From Toxorhynchites rutilus septentrionalis (lineage: Eukaryota > Arthropoda > Insecta > Diptera > Culicidae): DNA of 64,000 bases. The DNA lies in the NCBI RefSeq assembly GCF_029784135.1, contig NC_073746.1:116992035-117056034 (forward strand), read 5' to 3'. The notes beneath the pieces were generated by a model. It saw only the letters and a list, made by a program, of their open reading frames with translations. It was not told the origin of the DNA and searched no databases. Numbering within the stretch: position 1 is the first letter of the stretch; every line of letters starts with the position of its first letter. Below, one piece after another: positions 32,701 through 44,200 of this stretch. The position numbers were made by a program, and so were the translations under genes.

Positions 32701-35078
32701 CTGTAAGCGGACAGTGGACTAGGCGTAAAATTTATTCCGTTGTGGCTCAATTATTCGATCCGACTGGTATAACAGCTCCTGTCATCGCGTGGGCTAAAAT
32801 TCGGATGCAGCTATTATGGGTGGCTACTCAAGGTTGGGATGATCCATTGCCACCAGACTTAGATAAACAGTGGGCAGATTTCTATCAGCAACTTCCATTG
32901 CTCTCCAACATCAAAATTAACCGACATGCTTTTACTGATAAGCCGGCGTTAACACAGTTCCATGTATTTTCGGATGCATCCGAAGCTGCCTACGGCGCAT
33001 GCATCTATACTCGTTCTATCAGCCAGTACGGGCGAATCAAAGTCGAGTTGCTGGCAGCTAAATCTCGCCCCGCAAGCCTGAAGAAAATTACACTCGCAAG
33101 GTTGGAGCTGTGTGGTGCTTTTGTTGCTGCTAAACTTTACCGCGCGATCGTTCACGCACTCAAGATGAAGGAAATTGAGACTTGGTTCTGGTCGGATTCG
33201 ACCGTTGTACTGTCGTGGATAAAACTGCCACCATACGTGTGGCCTACATTCGTCGCAAACCGGGTCTCCCACATTCAAGAACTTACAAAGGGACACCGGT
33301 GGAATCATGTTAAAGGATCTGAGAATCCTGCTGATCTTGTGTCGCGAGGAGTTATGCCGAAGGACCTCGCAGACTTACCGCACTGGGTTCATGGTCCACA
33401 TTGGTTATCGTTTTTTGATCAACATTGGAACACTAACGAGCATTTGAATTACGAGAAGCCATCGGATGAGTTGTTAGAGAAGAAGAAAAATGTACTTGTG
33501 GTAACGGACCACACACAACCTCATCCTTTTTTGGATAATTATTCCTGTTACTGGAAACTGTTGCGGATTACGGCGTACTGCGTGAAATTCATCCGGAAAT
33601 GTAAACGACGCAGCTCGCCCCCCACTATTCCGATTCTCAGCGTTAAGGATCTTCAAGAAGCTAAGTACGCACTGGTGCGGTGTGTTCAGCGAGAGTCATT
33701 CGCTGTAGAGATCAAAGCACTCGCAAATCATCGTATCATTCCTGCTCATTCGTCACTGAAATTGCTTAACCCTTTCCTGGATCAGCAAGGCATACTTCGC
33801 GTTGGTGGCCGGCTCAATCTCGCTGGAGAATCGTATTCAGTTCGACACCCTATGATTATACCCGGTAACCATTCATTTTCGCGATTGATGGCTGTCGCAT
33901 ATCACAAAATGGCACTACATTCCGGCCCCCGTATGACGCTCGCTCAAATTCGGCAAGAATTCTGGCCTTTAAATGGTAAGGCACTGGTAACTTATATTTT
34001 CCGGAATTGCACTCACTGCTTCCGAAGCAACCCTGTCCCTGTATCCCAACCCCCTGGTCAACTCCCTAAACCTCGTACAACTCCTAGTCGTGCTTTTGCT
34101 GTTACCGGTGTAGACTATTGCGGCCCAGTCTATTTAAAGCCTGTGCACCGTCGTGCGGCAGCTCAAAAAGCTTACATTGCTGTGTTTGTATGCTTCAGCA
34201 CGAAAGCTGTGCATCTCGAGTTGGTAGGAGATCTCACAACTGCCGCTTTCCTGGCTGCCTTGCGACGTTTCATATCTCGTAGAGGTCTTCCCGCCGAAAT
34301 CCACTCGGATAACGGCCTTAATTTCCAGGGAGCCAGCAATCACCTTCGAGAGCTATACGACTTGTTACGTGATCCAACAACGACAATTGAAATCACTCAT
34401 GAAACATCCCAGCGTGGCATAATCTGGAAATTCATCCCGCCACGATCACCAAACTTCGGCGGCCTTTGGGAGGCAGCAGTGAAATCTGCGAAGCGGTCAC
34501 TCATCCGCGTTCTGGGCCAGCGACAACTCTCCTTCGAGGATATGACGACAATTCTTACGCAGATCGAAGCTGTTATGAACTCTCGACCACTTACTCCACT
34601 GTCGGAAGATCCAAGCGAGCTGGACGTGCTCACTCCCGGGCATTTTCTGACAGGCACTTCTCTATTGGCAATACCCGATCCAGATTATACGGATGTCCCC
34701 ACGAATCGACTACAGCACTACCAGCAACTGCAATTGTTGGTTCAGCAGCATTGGAAGCGGTGGAGGCGGGAATATATCTCGCAACTTCATAACCAAAACC
34801 AGCGATTTCCTCAAGCAACACAACTGAAAGTTGGGCAAATGGTGGTGCTCAAAGAGGATGGCAATGCGGCTATTGAATGGCCTTTAGCTCGCATCACTGA
34901 AATTTTCCCAGGCCCTGACGGTGTGGTCAGGGTAGTGAAGGTTCGAACGCCGAATGGAGCTGTTTATAAGCGCCAAGCATCACGTATCTGCCTGCTGCCG
35001 TTCGAGAAGATCAATGCTTTGCAGTCAACACACGACGATAATCCGCTACTCATGGGCACATACCCGAATGGCGAATAA
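29742..35078 (+). CDS. BEL-B Gag-Pol polyprotein (1778 aa)
   Basis: The first ATG in the frame is at 29742 (MTKKLKPKLHARDNIIDF). Residues about 1-330 are Gag, with a DUF1759-like core (LPEFNGEFDKWLPFFDTFK). Zinc knuckles begin at C335 (CVSCSGSHYISNC, LCSNCLRRDHYSRDC, CRTCSKKHH). The aspartic protease has D486 in LLDSGSQTN. RT includes STTKIRPVFDGSAK, VADIEKMYLQVKV and YVDDFIGG (D903, D904). RNase H begins at FSDASEAAYG (D1078) and has WSDSTVVLSW. Integrase has D1458 (VDYCGP), D1523 (HSDNGLNF) and E1577 (GGLWEAA), then a DUF5641-like C-terminus. Gag and Pol share one frame, common in BEL/Pao. No lesion is seen, so it could be active. Confidence 0.96.
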   Translation: MTKKLKPKLHARDNIIDFLVRTDHFLKQYDPANHALQVEARLDKLDEKWDEFGEVQTQIEEMEELEEERTDQHKRTRAEFEELYFQVRAGLKSKLPTIPISPSTSNDTPPRMGTCASIQLPKINLPEFNGEFDKWLPFFDTFKSLIHGNPDLSAIQRFHYLRASLKGEALKVVDAFPMSEASYGAAWSALTKRFSNVYLQKKRHVNALLQYPKLKKITASGIHDVIDCFDRHLKILDQLGEVTAGWGAMLTQLVISKLDDVSQKDWEEFALMKEEPAYLHVMEFLEGQTRILDAIAVDQCFESKQVSLSSPTPPAKKPFSKLSVHSVSENSLPKCVSCSGSHYISNCPDFLKMTLDKRFQVVNSKKLCSNCLRRDHYSRDCSSNFRCRTCSKKHHTLLHPGLSTSGSGSAADTQFPKKTQTAGSGALMNTAVKTETTQQSLQSSVATIYAANVAAESREVHVFLSTVLVFVKDCNGRLHTARALLDSGSQTNLISERLCQMLKLHRKAKNIPISGIGSARIQINGSVSTTIGSRITNYSVPMDFLVIKKVTEDQPSTTIPIGNWNFPSDMTLADPGFHKRAPIDILLGLEYFYEFLLLNGGRIQIQRIDEGLPLFVNTVFGWIAAGKANLGSLNPVPCCHASVKTTTLEEKIERFWAIEELQDVTKLTQEEQDCEEHFRTTFSRDSTGRYVVRLPKRMGFEQMIGESKDMAVRRLVQLERRLNKDSELRRRYNEAIQSYLDQNHMTIVPEEELKRDKRIAFYLPHHPVFKELSSTTKIRPVFDGSAKTSFNYSLNDALMTGPVIQDPLFDLLLRFRMHSVALVADIEKMYLQVKVHHDDTSLLRILWRFSLSEPIATYEMSRVTFGLAPSSFLATRCLQQLAHDEGDQYPRAKAALVHDFYVDDFIGGANSEEQAILLRRELEQLLPKGGFRLRKWVSSSEAVLAGLSAEDLGTTSTLSFDQERVKTLGINWQPGPDSLSIDVSGLAVSGQWTRRKIYSVVAQLFDPTGITAPVIAWAKIRMQLLWVATQGWDDPLPPDLDKQWADFYQQLPLLSNIKINRHAFTDKPALTQFHVFSDASEAAYGACIYTRSISQYGRIKVELLAAKSRPASLKKITLARLELCGAFVAAKLYRAIVHALKMKEIETWFWSDSTVVLSWIKLPPYVWPTFVANRVSHIQELTKGHRWNHVKGSENPADLVSRGVMPKDLADLPHWVHGPHWLSFFDQHWNTNEHLNYEKPSDELLEKKKNVLVVTDHTQPHPFLDNYSCYWKLLRITAYCVKFIRKCKRRSSPPTIPILSVKDLQEAKYALVRCVQRESFAVEIKALANHRIIPAHSSLKLLNPFLDQQGILRVGGRLNLAGESYSVRHPMIIPGNHSFSRLMAVAYHKMALHSGPRMTLAQIRQEFWPLNGKALVTYIFRNCTHCFRSNPVPVSQPPGQLPKPRTTPSRAFAVTGVDYCGPVYLKPVHRRAAAQKAYIAVFVCFSTKAVHLELVGDLTTAAFLAALRRFISRRGLPAEIHSDNGLNFQGASNHLRELYDLLRDPTTTIEITHETSQRGIIWKFIPPRSPNFGGLWEAAVKSAKRSLIRVLGQRQLSFEDMTTILTQIEAVMNSRPLTPLSEDPSELDVLTPGHFLTGTSLLAIPDPDYTDVPTNRLQHYQQLQLLVQQHWKRWRREYISQLHNQNQRFPQATQLKVGQMVVLKEDGNAAIEWPLARITEIFPGPDGVVRVVKVRTPNGAVYKRQASRICLLPFEKINALQSTHDDNPLLMGTYPNGE

Positions 35079-35132
35079 GTGTATAAATTGAGATTTTTTG
35101 TAAATTCGTTAACAGAATTTAGGTGGCCGGCA

Positions 35133-35425
35133 TGTTAGGTAGCTTGATGAAATGTGTGCGAGCATCCCTCGTGTAGCATAGTTCTCTAGAAAAAAAATTA
35201 TTAGTTATAGTTAGTTAGGCATAGTAGGCTTTGGTTTTTCGAAATTGTATTTCGTTCTCTTCTAATAAAATCGCCAGATCGGTCGGTCACGTTTTCCCTC
35301 ACTGCGTAGAAATAAATGGATTTTTCTAATATCGTAAGTGGTTTTTAGTTTGTGCGAAAAAGTCGGTTGTGAGAATATACCACGTTTGTTAAGGTATCCA
35401 AGGTCCGTAGGAACGGGTCCGAACA
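35133..35425 (+). repeat. BEL-B 3' LTR
   Basis: Starts TGTTAGGTAG after a short purine-rich AGGTGGCCGGCA. It has AATAAA at 35264-35269 and ends CGAACA before the TGTAT duplication. Confidence 0.96.
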
Positions 35426-36636
35426 TGTATATTTATCATGTATACTGATGGGTGCGAATCTCAAGAGTCGCCTATCCAGAAGAACCTCAGGCAATGTTTA
35501 TCCTCTTCGTTTATCAGAACCTGATGGAACATTTCGCGTACGTCACCTGAGACATCAATACGAAACTCTCGGAACCGTTGGAGAACGGCAGGAAGAGATT
35601 TCAGTTGATCTGGGCCTTTGAGAAGGAAGGCATTCAGCGATACACCGTGCGCTTTGGCAGCGGCGTCCCATACGATTCTCAACTTGTTTGGCTTGTTAGG
35701 ATTTGTTACTGGGAAAATTGGTAAATACCAAACTCGTCTTCTCGGTAACAGCTCGTCTGTCTTCGACAATTTTTGAACATATCCCTTTTGCTCGTAATCG
35801 TTAATCTTCGCTCGAAGGGCAGCAGCCATTTCCGGTTCACGTTCCATTCGTTTCTCCAAACAACGGAAGCGTTTCAGAGCCATTGGTCTGCTGTTGGGTA
35901 GCTGAACATCATCATATCTCCACAACAGAGAACACTCGCATCGCAAACCTTTCCGGATCGTTCCTGACTTAAGCAGCTCCAGTGCTCGCTCGTCATCCCT
36001 GGACATCAGTACTCTGGTATTAGTCTGTATCCCAAGGCTATCCAGCGAGAAATAATCTTTCAAGGTGGTGTGAAGTGCTTCACACTGACAAATGTGGTAA
36101 CTGTAGGTGTCCTTGATGTCATTTTCCTCAGATTCATCAGTGACCGAGCAAGGACCGTAGATAATCCATCCCAGTCTAGTTAATGCAGCAGCCGGTTGGT
36201 TCTCCTGGCCTTCTCTTGAATCTAGCGGGTGCCCCAATCTTATATTGTCCATGCCCAAAATGATACGTGGTTGAACGTTTGTATATGAGTGAAATGGTAG
36301 TCCTTCAAGATAACTATAATGCTCTGAAATATCGCTCATCGAAACGCTCTGCGCCGGGAGCTGAAGACTTTCTACAGTATGAACGGTGCATGAGAAGTTC
36401 CGTTCTCTACAACGTCGGTCTCCGGATAGTTTTATTACACATTTCACAGAGTTGGACTCGTACCTGGCTTGACCACTGGTCCAATTGATACAGAGCGGAA
36501 ATTGTTCACCCGATATTCCAAGTTCTTTCCAAAGACTGTGTTTCATTAATGAGCATGTTGACCCGTCATCCAGGAACGCGTAGGTTGTTATGGCTCTCCC
36601 TTTTCCTTGAATCGTGACCTTCACATACTTCAACAA
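35426..36636 (-). pseudogene. BEL-A pol, unit 2, 5' part (protease, N-terminal RT)
   Basis: Same as 10306-11481: protease FLDDGST and the RT fingers, then the frame breaks at about 35461 as in unit 1. BEL-B interrupts it at 35430. Confidence 0.87.
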
Positions 36637-36681
36637 AACCGAACCAATGCAACAATGATGGGTATTACAGGATGGTGTGAA

Positions 36682-37796
36682 TCAATTTAGCGAATTGGCT
36701 TGATCAGAAGATGACGTTTGCTGCTTATGTCGTTGATCATCATGCAGGAGCCGATGGTGCAAGAAGGGACATCCGTTCTGCTGACAGGGAGTATTCACTT
36801 CGCAAGACTTGAAATGTTTTTGTAAACATTTTCTACACAACTTTCTCTCATTGATAACCGTCCAACGTGATTGTGTGTTCATTTTCAGGAAGTTCTCACA
36901 TTTATCTAGTGTTGAACAACTCTTGTTGCAAGCGTAGCATGCTTTTTGTCCATCTTTGCTCTCAACTGCCTCCGTGTGGATATTCAAATATGCATCTTCC
37001 TTCCGATTGCGCTTGTCTGAGTGCTTGGTGAATCTACCAACCGTACTTGGCCGCGTTACTTTACTCAGAGCATCTGATAGTTGACCAATCCAATCACTAA
37101 AATCCGTAAGAGAAACTATTCGCTTCGATTGACGATAGAATGCCCAATCCATTTTTATCGCAGCATGGAGGTGGTCCACAAGCTCTTGTACTATTGCCAC
37201 GTTGTACAGACACTCCTCCATTTGGCACGCCTTTACAGTAGCGCAAAGATTTTGTACGGCAACACCGAAGTCTACAACCGTTTCCAGTCTATCCGCTTTT
37301 GGTGCTGGCAAGGCCCTGATGCGCTCAACCATAGCTTCGATGATCACCTCTGGATTGCCGAAAAGCATCTTTAAACGTTGGATAATAACAGGCACATTCT
37401 CTGGATGCAACAGTAAGCTCTTTACAGCACTGAGCGCGCGATCGTACAGACATCGCTCGAGTCGATCCAACAATTCGTCATTGCGAAAGGCACACATCTG
37501 TGTGGTTCGTTCATATGCCTGTCGCTGCTCTAACGCCTTACGTTTTAGCTCGCGAATCCTTGCAGTATTCTTTGATCCTTTGGGCGAAGCCTTAGTTTGC
37601 TTTTCTTTATTCTCACTCTGGGACAGGACAGAAACTTGTACAGTATCGTAGTTCTTTTTGATGGCACCAGTTGGATGTTGTAATGACGGATTCGGCTGTT
37701 TTGAGCGTTCCTTGTTCTTCTAATATTGCTGAGTCAAAGCAGCCAATTGCGCTTTGTGATTCCGCATTTCCTCCACATGGGTTTCTTGCAGTTTGT
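36682..37796 (-). pseudogene. BEL-A gag, main part, unit 2
   Basis: Equivalent to 11527-12641, with the same TAG stop (37720-37722) and the same zinc region. One residue differs from unit 1 (ALPAPK). Confidence 0.85.
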
Positions 37797-37802
37797 GTAA
37801 TT

Positions 37803-39209
37803 TTTTTTTTTTTTTTTTGATAGTCATAGTTTTGTTTATTTCATGTTTTTTTTTATACAATAATTATTTCAGCTTTTTAAAAATAAAACCTTATTCATTT
37901 ATGATTAAATAGAAGTTTAACGCATTCACATCAACGTTATTGTCAGCCTTATTCACGAAATTAACATAATTTATTGTTGTTTTTAGGAACATTTTCCGTC
38001 TATTGTGTTCAATATTTTTTAGTGTTGGACGCATCACTTCATCGAATGATGGTCTCTGCCAACCGCCAAGTGCGGTAGATAACTTTCGTTGAATGAAGGT
38101 CCACGCTGCTGCCACACGCGGGCACTCACTATACTTGTGGGCAATAGTCTCCACTGCCGCATTACAGTGAAGGCAGTTAGATCCATCTGCACGCTGCATG
38201 ATGTTCAACAGTCTTCACAGTCATTCACGAAAAGGTACATTGAGCTTCTTTGGCTCGAGGATAGTCCTGTCGACGATATATTTCTCCACACTCGACGCCA
38301 ATTCGTTGCTGGGTAATTTATTTCCACTCTTGGAAGTTCTGTTTTCTCAATAAAGAAACGGTGGATCAGCTCACTGGATGGGTTTTGTTGGAGTGAAAGT
38401 GGAAGGAGGGGTACTTGTTTCACTATTTCTCTTAGACAAGACATATTTGCTATCTGAGGATTTGATCGAGTTCGGATGAAATTATAAAATGGCATCGAGT
38501 CGACCTCTTGAAGATGTCGATTGATGAGCAGCGCTTTGCATTTAAACGCTGGTAGCTGCAAGCTCAATCCACCGTTTTCTTTACTACGCGCTAGTTGCTG
38601 CATCGAGACACGTGCTGGTAGACTTCTCCACAGGAATGACCGCATAGCAGACGTGATTTTTGCTATGTGGACATTATTCGGTCCAATGTTTGATGCTAGA
38701 TACCACATTCTCGATGACACGAACGTATTTAGCAGAGTCACTTTTTGTGTAAGTGTGAGAGCCCGAAGCGAGTGCAGCCAGATATTTTGCGTTATACGCG
38801 CAGCCACCGCATCCCAATTCAGTTTAATCATTGCTCGTATTGAATTTGTAAACATTGTCCCCAGAATTTTTATCACCATTCCTGTCTGAAGCCACGGCAC
38901 AACCAACCGATTTTCGTCGATCATTCCCACATCAATCGCAGTCGTTTTGTGTCTATTCAATTTCGCACCTGCAACCGATTCGAACCGGCTGAACAACTCA
39001 TTCATGCGTTCGATTTTATCTGTAGATGTCGCAATTACGCTGATGTCATCTGCGTAAGCAACACATAAATCTCCGTCACAGATTCGCTTTAGTCGTGTAA
39101 GTAACGGATGGAGATAGAGTACAAAAAGTATCATTGACATCGGATCTCCTTGCCTCACCGATCTTTCGATGGGAAATTCTTGTGAGAGATGTCCGTTTAT
39201 TAACAAGCG
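37803..39209 (-). mobile_element. LINE-B 3' portion, unit 2, with poly(A) tail
   Basis: Same as 12648-14056. The T-run on the plus strand is 18 long here against 20 in unit 1. It abuts GTAATT at 37797-37802. Confidence 0.88.
37891..39206 (-). pseudogene. LINE-B ORF2 C-terminal part, unit 2
   Basis: Same two-frame RT palm and C-terminal cysteine region as 12738-14053 (AYADDISVIAT; SNCLHCNAAVETIAHKYSEC), with the identical frameshift. Confidence 0.85.
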
Positions 39210-39699
39210 CCATTCTTCGCCGATTGCCCGTAGTAACCAGACGAAGGAAAGTCGCGTCCAAGTTCCGTTATCGGTTACAGCGTGATTGTTGTTTTTTTGC
39301 CGCTGAAGAGTTCATTTCGCTATCTGGATAGTGAGTGAAGTGCCCTGCCTGCAAGTGGATAGAGGCTTTCATCCTCGGAAAGCCAAGCATTGGTTTTTGT
39401 TTTGTCGCTGCTTCGCCGACATTGGAGATTTCGCCGAGTCATCGTGCCAACAGTGACAGTGCGGGTAAGCTTTCACCGACGACTGTGTGTAGTGGTGTCG
39501 TAGGCACATTCCCACCACCAACGAGCTTTCAGCACGCTCCCGTTCATCTGCACTGGAGTGCGTTCATAGGTGAATAAGATTGAATATAGTGAGAGAAAAT
39601 ATTTATTAATTATAAGTTTTTTTTTTGTTTGTTTTTGTGAATTATTTTATTGTGAAATATTGTTTAAAAAAATACTTAGAATATAAGTGAAAATTTAAA
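39210..39699 (+). promoter_or_regulatory. LINE-A copy 3 5' UTR, presumed internal promoter
   Basis: Same as 14057-14545 except for one extra T in the T-run near 39620. Confidence 0.55.
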
Positions 39700-41271
39700 A
39701 TGGCAGAGAGTGGGGGACCTTCGGATATGGAGGTCTCTGACTCTAGTTCCCTCCTAACGGATAAAAAAAAGTCACTCAAACGTGTTCCAAATACGGAAGA
39801 TACTTCTTCTGGGGACGAGTCAGCTAACCCTACCAAGCCTCCCTCCAAAAAACTAGCAAATCTCCCATCTGCCCTTAACGATCCCACTCTACCTTCAACC
39901 TCGTCTTCTCCCTCTGTTCTTCCCGCTTCTTCTCAACCTTCGCCTTCCCACTCTCAATCCCCGTCCTCGCCTTCCCCCTCTGTTATTCCCACTCCCCGTG
40001 TAAAGGTCTATCCAGAAGATGCGCCCGGAACTGGTCCCTGGGTTGTTTTCTCCAGGCCTAAGCCAAATGGAAAGGCGTTGAGAGTCATGCAGATCGCGAA
40101 AGATCTGGCAAGGTATACCTCCGTTTCGGAAATTTCGAAGGTTAGACCAAACAAATTGCGAGTTGTCGTGAATGATCGAAAAGACGCAAACAAGATTGTT
40201 GTCGATCAGCATTTTACAATTGAGTATCGGGTCTACATTCCCTCTCACATAGTCGAAATTGAGGGTGTGATAACCGAAACGGGCTTGACGTGCGAATACA
40301 TTACGAGTGAAGGTACCGGCCGTTTTAAAAAACTGCCCTCGACGACTGTTAAGATCTTGGGTTGCCGCCAGCTCGGAACAGTCTCCCATGAAGGAGAAGA
40401 AAAGAAATTTACGCCGTCCAACTCGTTTCGAGTCACCTTCGCTGGTTCAGCTCTCCCTGACTACGTGATGGTAGATAAATTGAGGTTAGCCGTGCGACTT
40501 TTTATTCCAAAGCCAATGACTTGTGTAAAGTGCAAGTCAGTTGGTCACACGGCTGCTTATTGTGCCAATAAAGAACGATGTGCCACTTGCGGAGAACAAC
40601 ATGAGGGGAAATCCTGCAGTGCGACTGAGCATAAGTGTCCATATTGCGGAGGATCCCCACACGTGCTCTCAGCTTGTGAAACATACAAGGCTCGCTGGGA
40701 GAAACAGAAGCGCTCTTTGAGGGAACGCTCTAAACGCACTTTCGCAGAAATTTTGAAGGGCGCTTCTCCACTGGCTCAAGAACAACAACCAATCAATACA
40801 CACAATGTCTTCGCTACGTTGCCAGTTGACGAAATGGAAGCGGATACAGCTAACGGGGGCACGCCGTTTATTTCTCAAGGGAATCCCCGGCGCAAAAATG
40901 TGACCACTCCCAAAGTTCAAGGACAAGTCCCTCCGGTGATACCCCCTGTTAGTTTGCCCAAAAAATCGAGTGCAGCGGATAAGCAAAATCAGGTCCCTCC
41001 TGGCCTCCGTGGTAATAGTTCACCTTCGAACGACCCAGCACTCGAGGGGACATCAAAAACCCCAACTGTCCCTGTTTTTCCGTCAAGTTCAACTTCCCAA
41101 TCGGGATTTATAAAGTTGTCTGACCTTGTGGATCAAATCTTCACGTGTTTTAATGTTTCCGACTCCATCAGAACCATTGTCACCGCAATGCTTCCAGTAC
41201 TAAAGACAATTTTGCAGCAATTGATGCAAACATGGCCCCTCCTTGCAATGATTATCTCTCTTGATGTCTAA
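39700..41271 (+). CDS. LINE-A ORF1 Gag-like protein, copy 3 (523 aa)
   Basis: Same protein as 14546-16117, with the three zinc knuckles intact. One silent change is visible near 40343 (ACG versus ACA). Confidence 0.93.
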   Translation: MAESGGPSDMEVSDSSSLLTDKKKSLKRVPNTEDTSSGDESANPTKPPSKKLANLPSALNDPTLPSTSSSPSVLPASSQPSPSHSQSPSSPSPSVIPTPRVKVYPEDAPGTGPWVVFSRPKPNGKALRVMQIAKDLARYTSVSEISKVRPNKLRVVVNDRKDANKIVVDQHFTIEYRVYIPSHIVEIEGVITETGLTCEYITSEGTGRFKKLPSTTVKILGCRQLGTVSHEGEEKKFTPSNSFRVTFAGSALPDYVMVDKLRLAVRLFIPKPMTCVKCKSVGHTAAYCANKERCATCGEQHEGKSCSATEHKCPYCGGSPHVLSACETYKARWEKQKRSLRERSKRTFAEILKGASPLAQEQQPINTHNVFATLPVDEMEADTANGGTPFISQGNPRRKNVTTPKVQGQVPPVIPPVSLPKKSSAADKQNQVPPGLRGNSSPSNDPALEGTSKTPTVPVFPSSSTSQSGFIKLSDLVDQIFTCFNVSDSIRTIVTAMLPVLKTILQQLMQTWPLLAMIISLDV

Positions 41272-44200
41272 TTTAAATAGAGAGGTCGGAGATATCACTG
41301 TTTTACAGTGGAATTGTCGTAGTCTTATCCCTAAATTGGATACATTCAAATTTCTAATTCATAAACTCAATTGTGATGTTTTTGCTCTATCCGAAACCTG
41401 GCTCTCTTCTCAAAATGATCTCTCTTTCCACGATTTTAATATAATACGCTTGGACCGCGATGACAGATACGGAGGGGTACTATTGGGGATCAATAAGTGC
41501 CACTCATTTTTTCGAATTGACCTTCCATCTATTGGAGGGATCGAAGCTGTTGCTTGTCATGCAAACATCAGAGGCAAAGACCTCTGTATTGTCAGCTTGT
41601 ATTGGCCTCCGAGAGCTGCGGTTAGCCGCAAGCAACTTGTTGACATGTGCTCACTCCTTCCTGAGCCACGATTAATCTTGGAAGACTTCAACTCTCACGG
41701 AACTGCCTGGGGAGAACCGTACGACGATAATCGTTCGTCGTTGATATATGACCTTTGTAACAGCTTCAATATGACCGTTTTGAACACTGGGGAAACAACA
41801 CGTGTACCTAAACCTCCTGCTAACCCAAGTGCTCTTGACCTCTCGCTTTGCTCGAATTCACTATCGTTAGATTGCAAGTGGAATGTAATCCAGGATCCCA
41901 ACGGTAGTGACCACTTGCCAATCAAAATTACTATCACCAATGGGTTGAATTCTTCTGAATCAATAAACATGGCATACGACCTCACAAGACACATTGACTG
42001 GAAAAAATATGCGGACGCGATTGCTCTAGCCATCAATTCCAGAGATGGTTTGCCTCCATTGGAGGAGTATAACTTCATTTCTCGTTTGATCTATGACAGC
42101 GCGGTTCGCGCTCAAACGAAACCCATCCCAGGTTCCACTATTCGTCGAAGGCCTCCCAATCCATGGTGGGATAGCCAGTGTTCCAAGCTTTATGGAGATA
42201 AATCGAATGCATTTAAAGCTTTTCGGAAACGTGGAACCATTGAGAATTTTCAAACGTATTTGGACCTTGAAAATCAATTTAAAAACTTGATCAAAGGGAA
42301 AAAACGTGCTTATTGGCGAAATTTCGTGGGAGGTTTGTCACGAGAAACGTCAATGAAAAAATTATGGACAGTGGCTCGAAACATGAGAAATCGCTCTTCA
42401 TCCAATGAAAGCGAGGAATATTCACATCGATGGATTTTTAATTTTGCACGAAAGGTTTGTCCCGATTCCGCTCCTGTGCAAAAAATTGTTCGAGATATAC
42501 CACATGATAGGTGCGATCTTGATTCCGAGTTTTCGATGGTAGAATTCTCTCTTGCTCTGCTTTCATGTAACAATTCTGCTCCGGGATCGGATAGAATTAA
42601 GTTCAACTTGCTGAAAAACCTCCCTGATGTGGCGAAACATCGCTTGTTGAATTTATTCAATCGGTTTCTGGAGAATAATATTGTTCCAGATGATTGGAGA
42701 CAAGTACGAGTTATAGCTATTCAAAAACCCGGAAAACCCGCGTCCGACTTCAATTCGTACCGCCCAATAGCAATGCTGTCTTGTATACGGAAATTGTTGG
42801 AGAAAATGATCTTGTTACGCCTTGATCGATGGGTTGAAACGAATGGCCTACTCTCAGATACACAATATGGGTTCCGCAGGGGCAAGGGGACGAATGATTG
42901 TCTTGCGTTGCTTTCTTCAGAAATTCAAATGGCTTACGCCGAAAAAAAACAAATGGCTTCAGTATTCTTGGACATAAAGGGGGCCTTTGATTCTGTTTCA
43001 ATAGAGGTTTTGTCAGACAAATTACAATCTCGGGGTCTGCCGCCTCTATTGAATAATATGTTATATAACTTGCTTTGTGAGAAACATTTGAACTTTTCTC
43101 ACGGAGATTCGGCAGTAAGTCGGGTCTCTTACATGGGACTCCCCCAGGGCTCATGTTTAAGCCCCCTTTTGTACAACTTCTACGTAAGCGACATTGACAA
43201 TTGCCTTACACAAAATTGCAGCCTAAGACAACTTGCAGATGATGGAGTGGTGTCTGTCGTAGGATCAAACGAATCCGACCTGCAAGAATCCTTACAAGAT
43301 ACTTTGAACAATTTTTCAACCTGGGCCATTGGGCTAGGGATCGAATTCTCCACGGAGAAAACAGAGATGGTGGTTTTTTCTAGGAAGCATAAACCAGCAA
43401 AACCAAAGCTTCAACTTTTGGGTAAACCGATCACTCATGCTATGTCATTCAAGTATCTTGGGGTCTGGTTCGACTCCAAATGTACTTGGGGGGCCCATAT
43501 TAGGTATCTGAGTAAAAAATGCCAACAAAGAATAAACTTTCTCCGTACAATTACCGGCACCTGGTGGGGAGCCCATCCCGAAGATCTTATAATAATGTAT
43601 CGAACAACTATTCTCTCAGTGATGGAGTATGGCAGTTTCTGTTTTCAATCAGCTGCCATAACACACCTCATTAAACTCGAGCGAATTCAGTATCTTTGTC
43701 TCCGTATCGCGTTGGGATGTATGCCCTCAACGCATACCATGAGTCTCGAGGTTTTGGCAGGCCTACTCCCACTAAAAGATCGCTTCAATTTATTATCTCT
43801 TCGGTTCTTCGTCCGGTGTACGGTCATGAACCCATTGGTGATCGGAAATTTTGAGCAGCTGATCGAGCTAAATTTTCACTCCGGATTCATGAGTTCATAT
43901 CATGAATTCATCTCCATGCAGGTTGATCCTTCTTCGTATATTCCCAACCGTGTTTGTTTCCCTGACTACATCAATTCCTCTGTGCATTTTGATCTGTCCA
44001 TGAAGCAAGATATCCATGGATATTCAGATTACCAACGATCGAGGATCGCTCCAACGATCTTCGATGAAAAGTATGGGGGTATCAATTGTGATAATATGTA
44101 CTTTACTGATGGGTCCACTATAAACGAGTCCACAGGATTTGGAGTGTTCAACGAATTTTTCAGCACCTCACACAGTCTTCAGAATCCTTGCTCAGTGTAT

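Larger units (their letters stand above)
28801..35425 (+). mobile_element. BEL-B: complete, apparently intact BEL/Pao LTR retrotransposon (6.6 kb)
   Basis: LTRs of 292 and 293 bp (TGTTAGG...CGAACA) differ only in the length of one A-run. A perfect 5-bp duplication flanks them. One uninterrupted 1778-codon frame encodes Gag and Pol. The element sits in BEL-A pol of one array unit and is missing from the other, so it inserted after the array formed. Confidence 0.97.
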
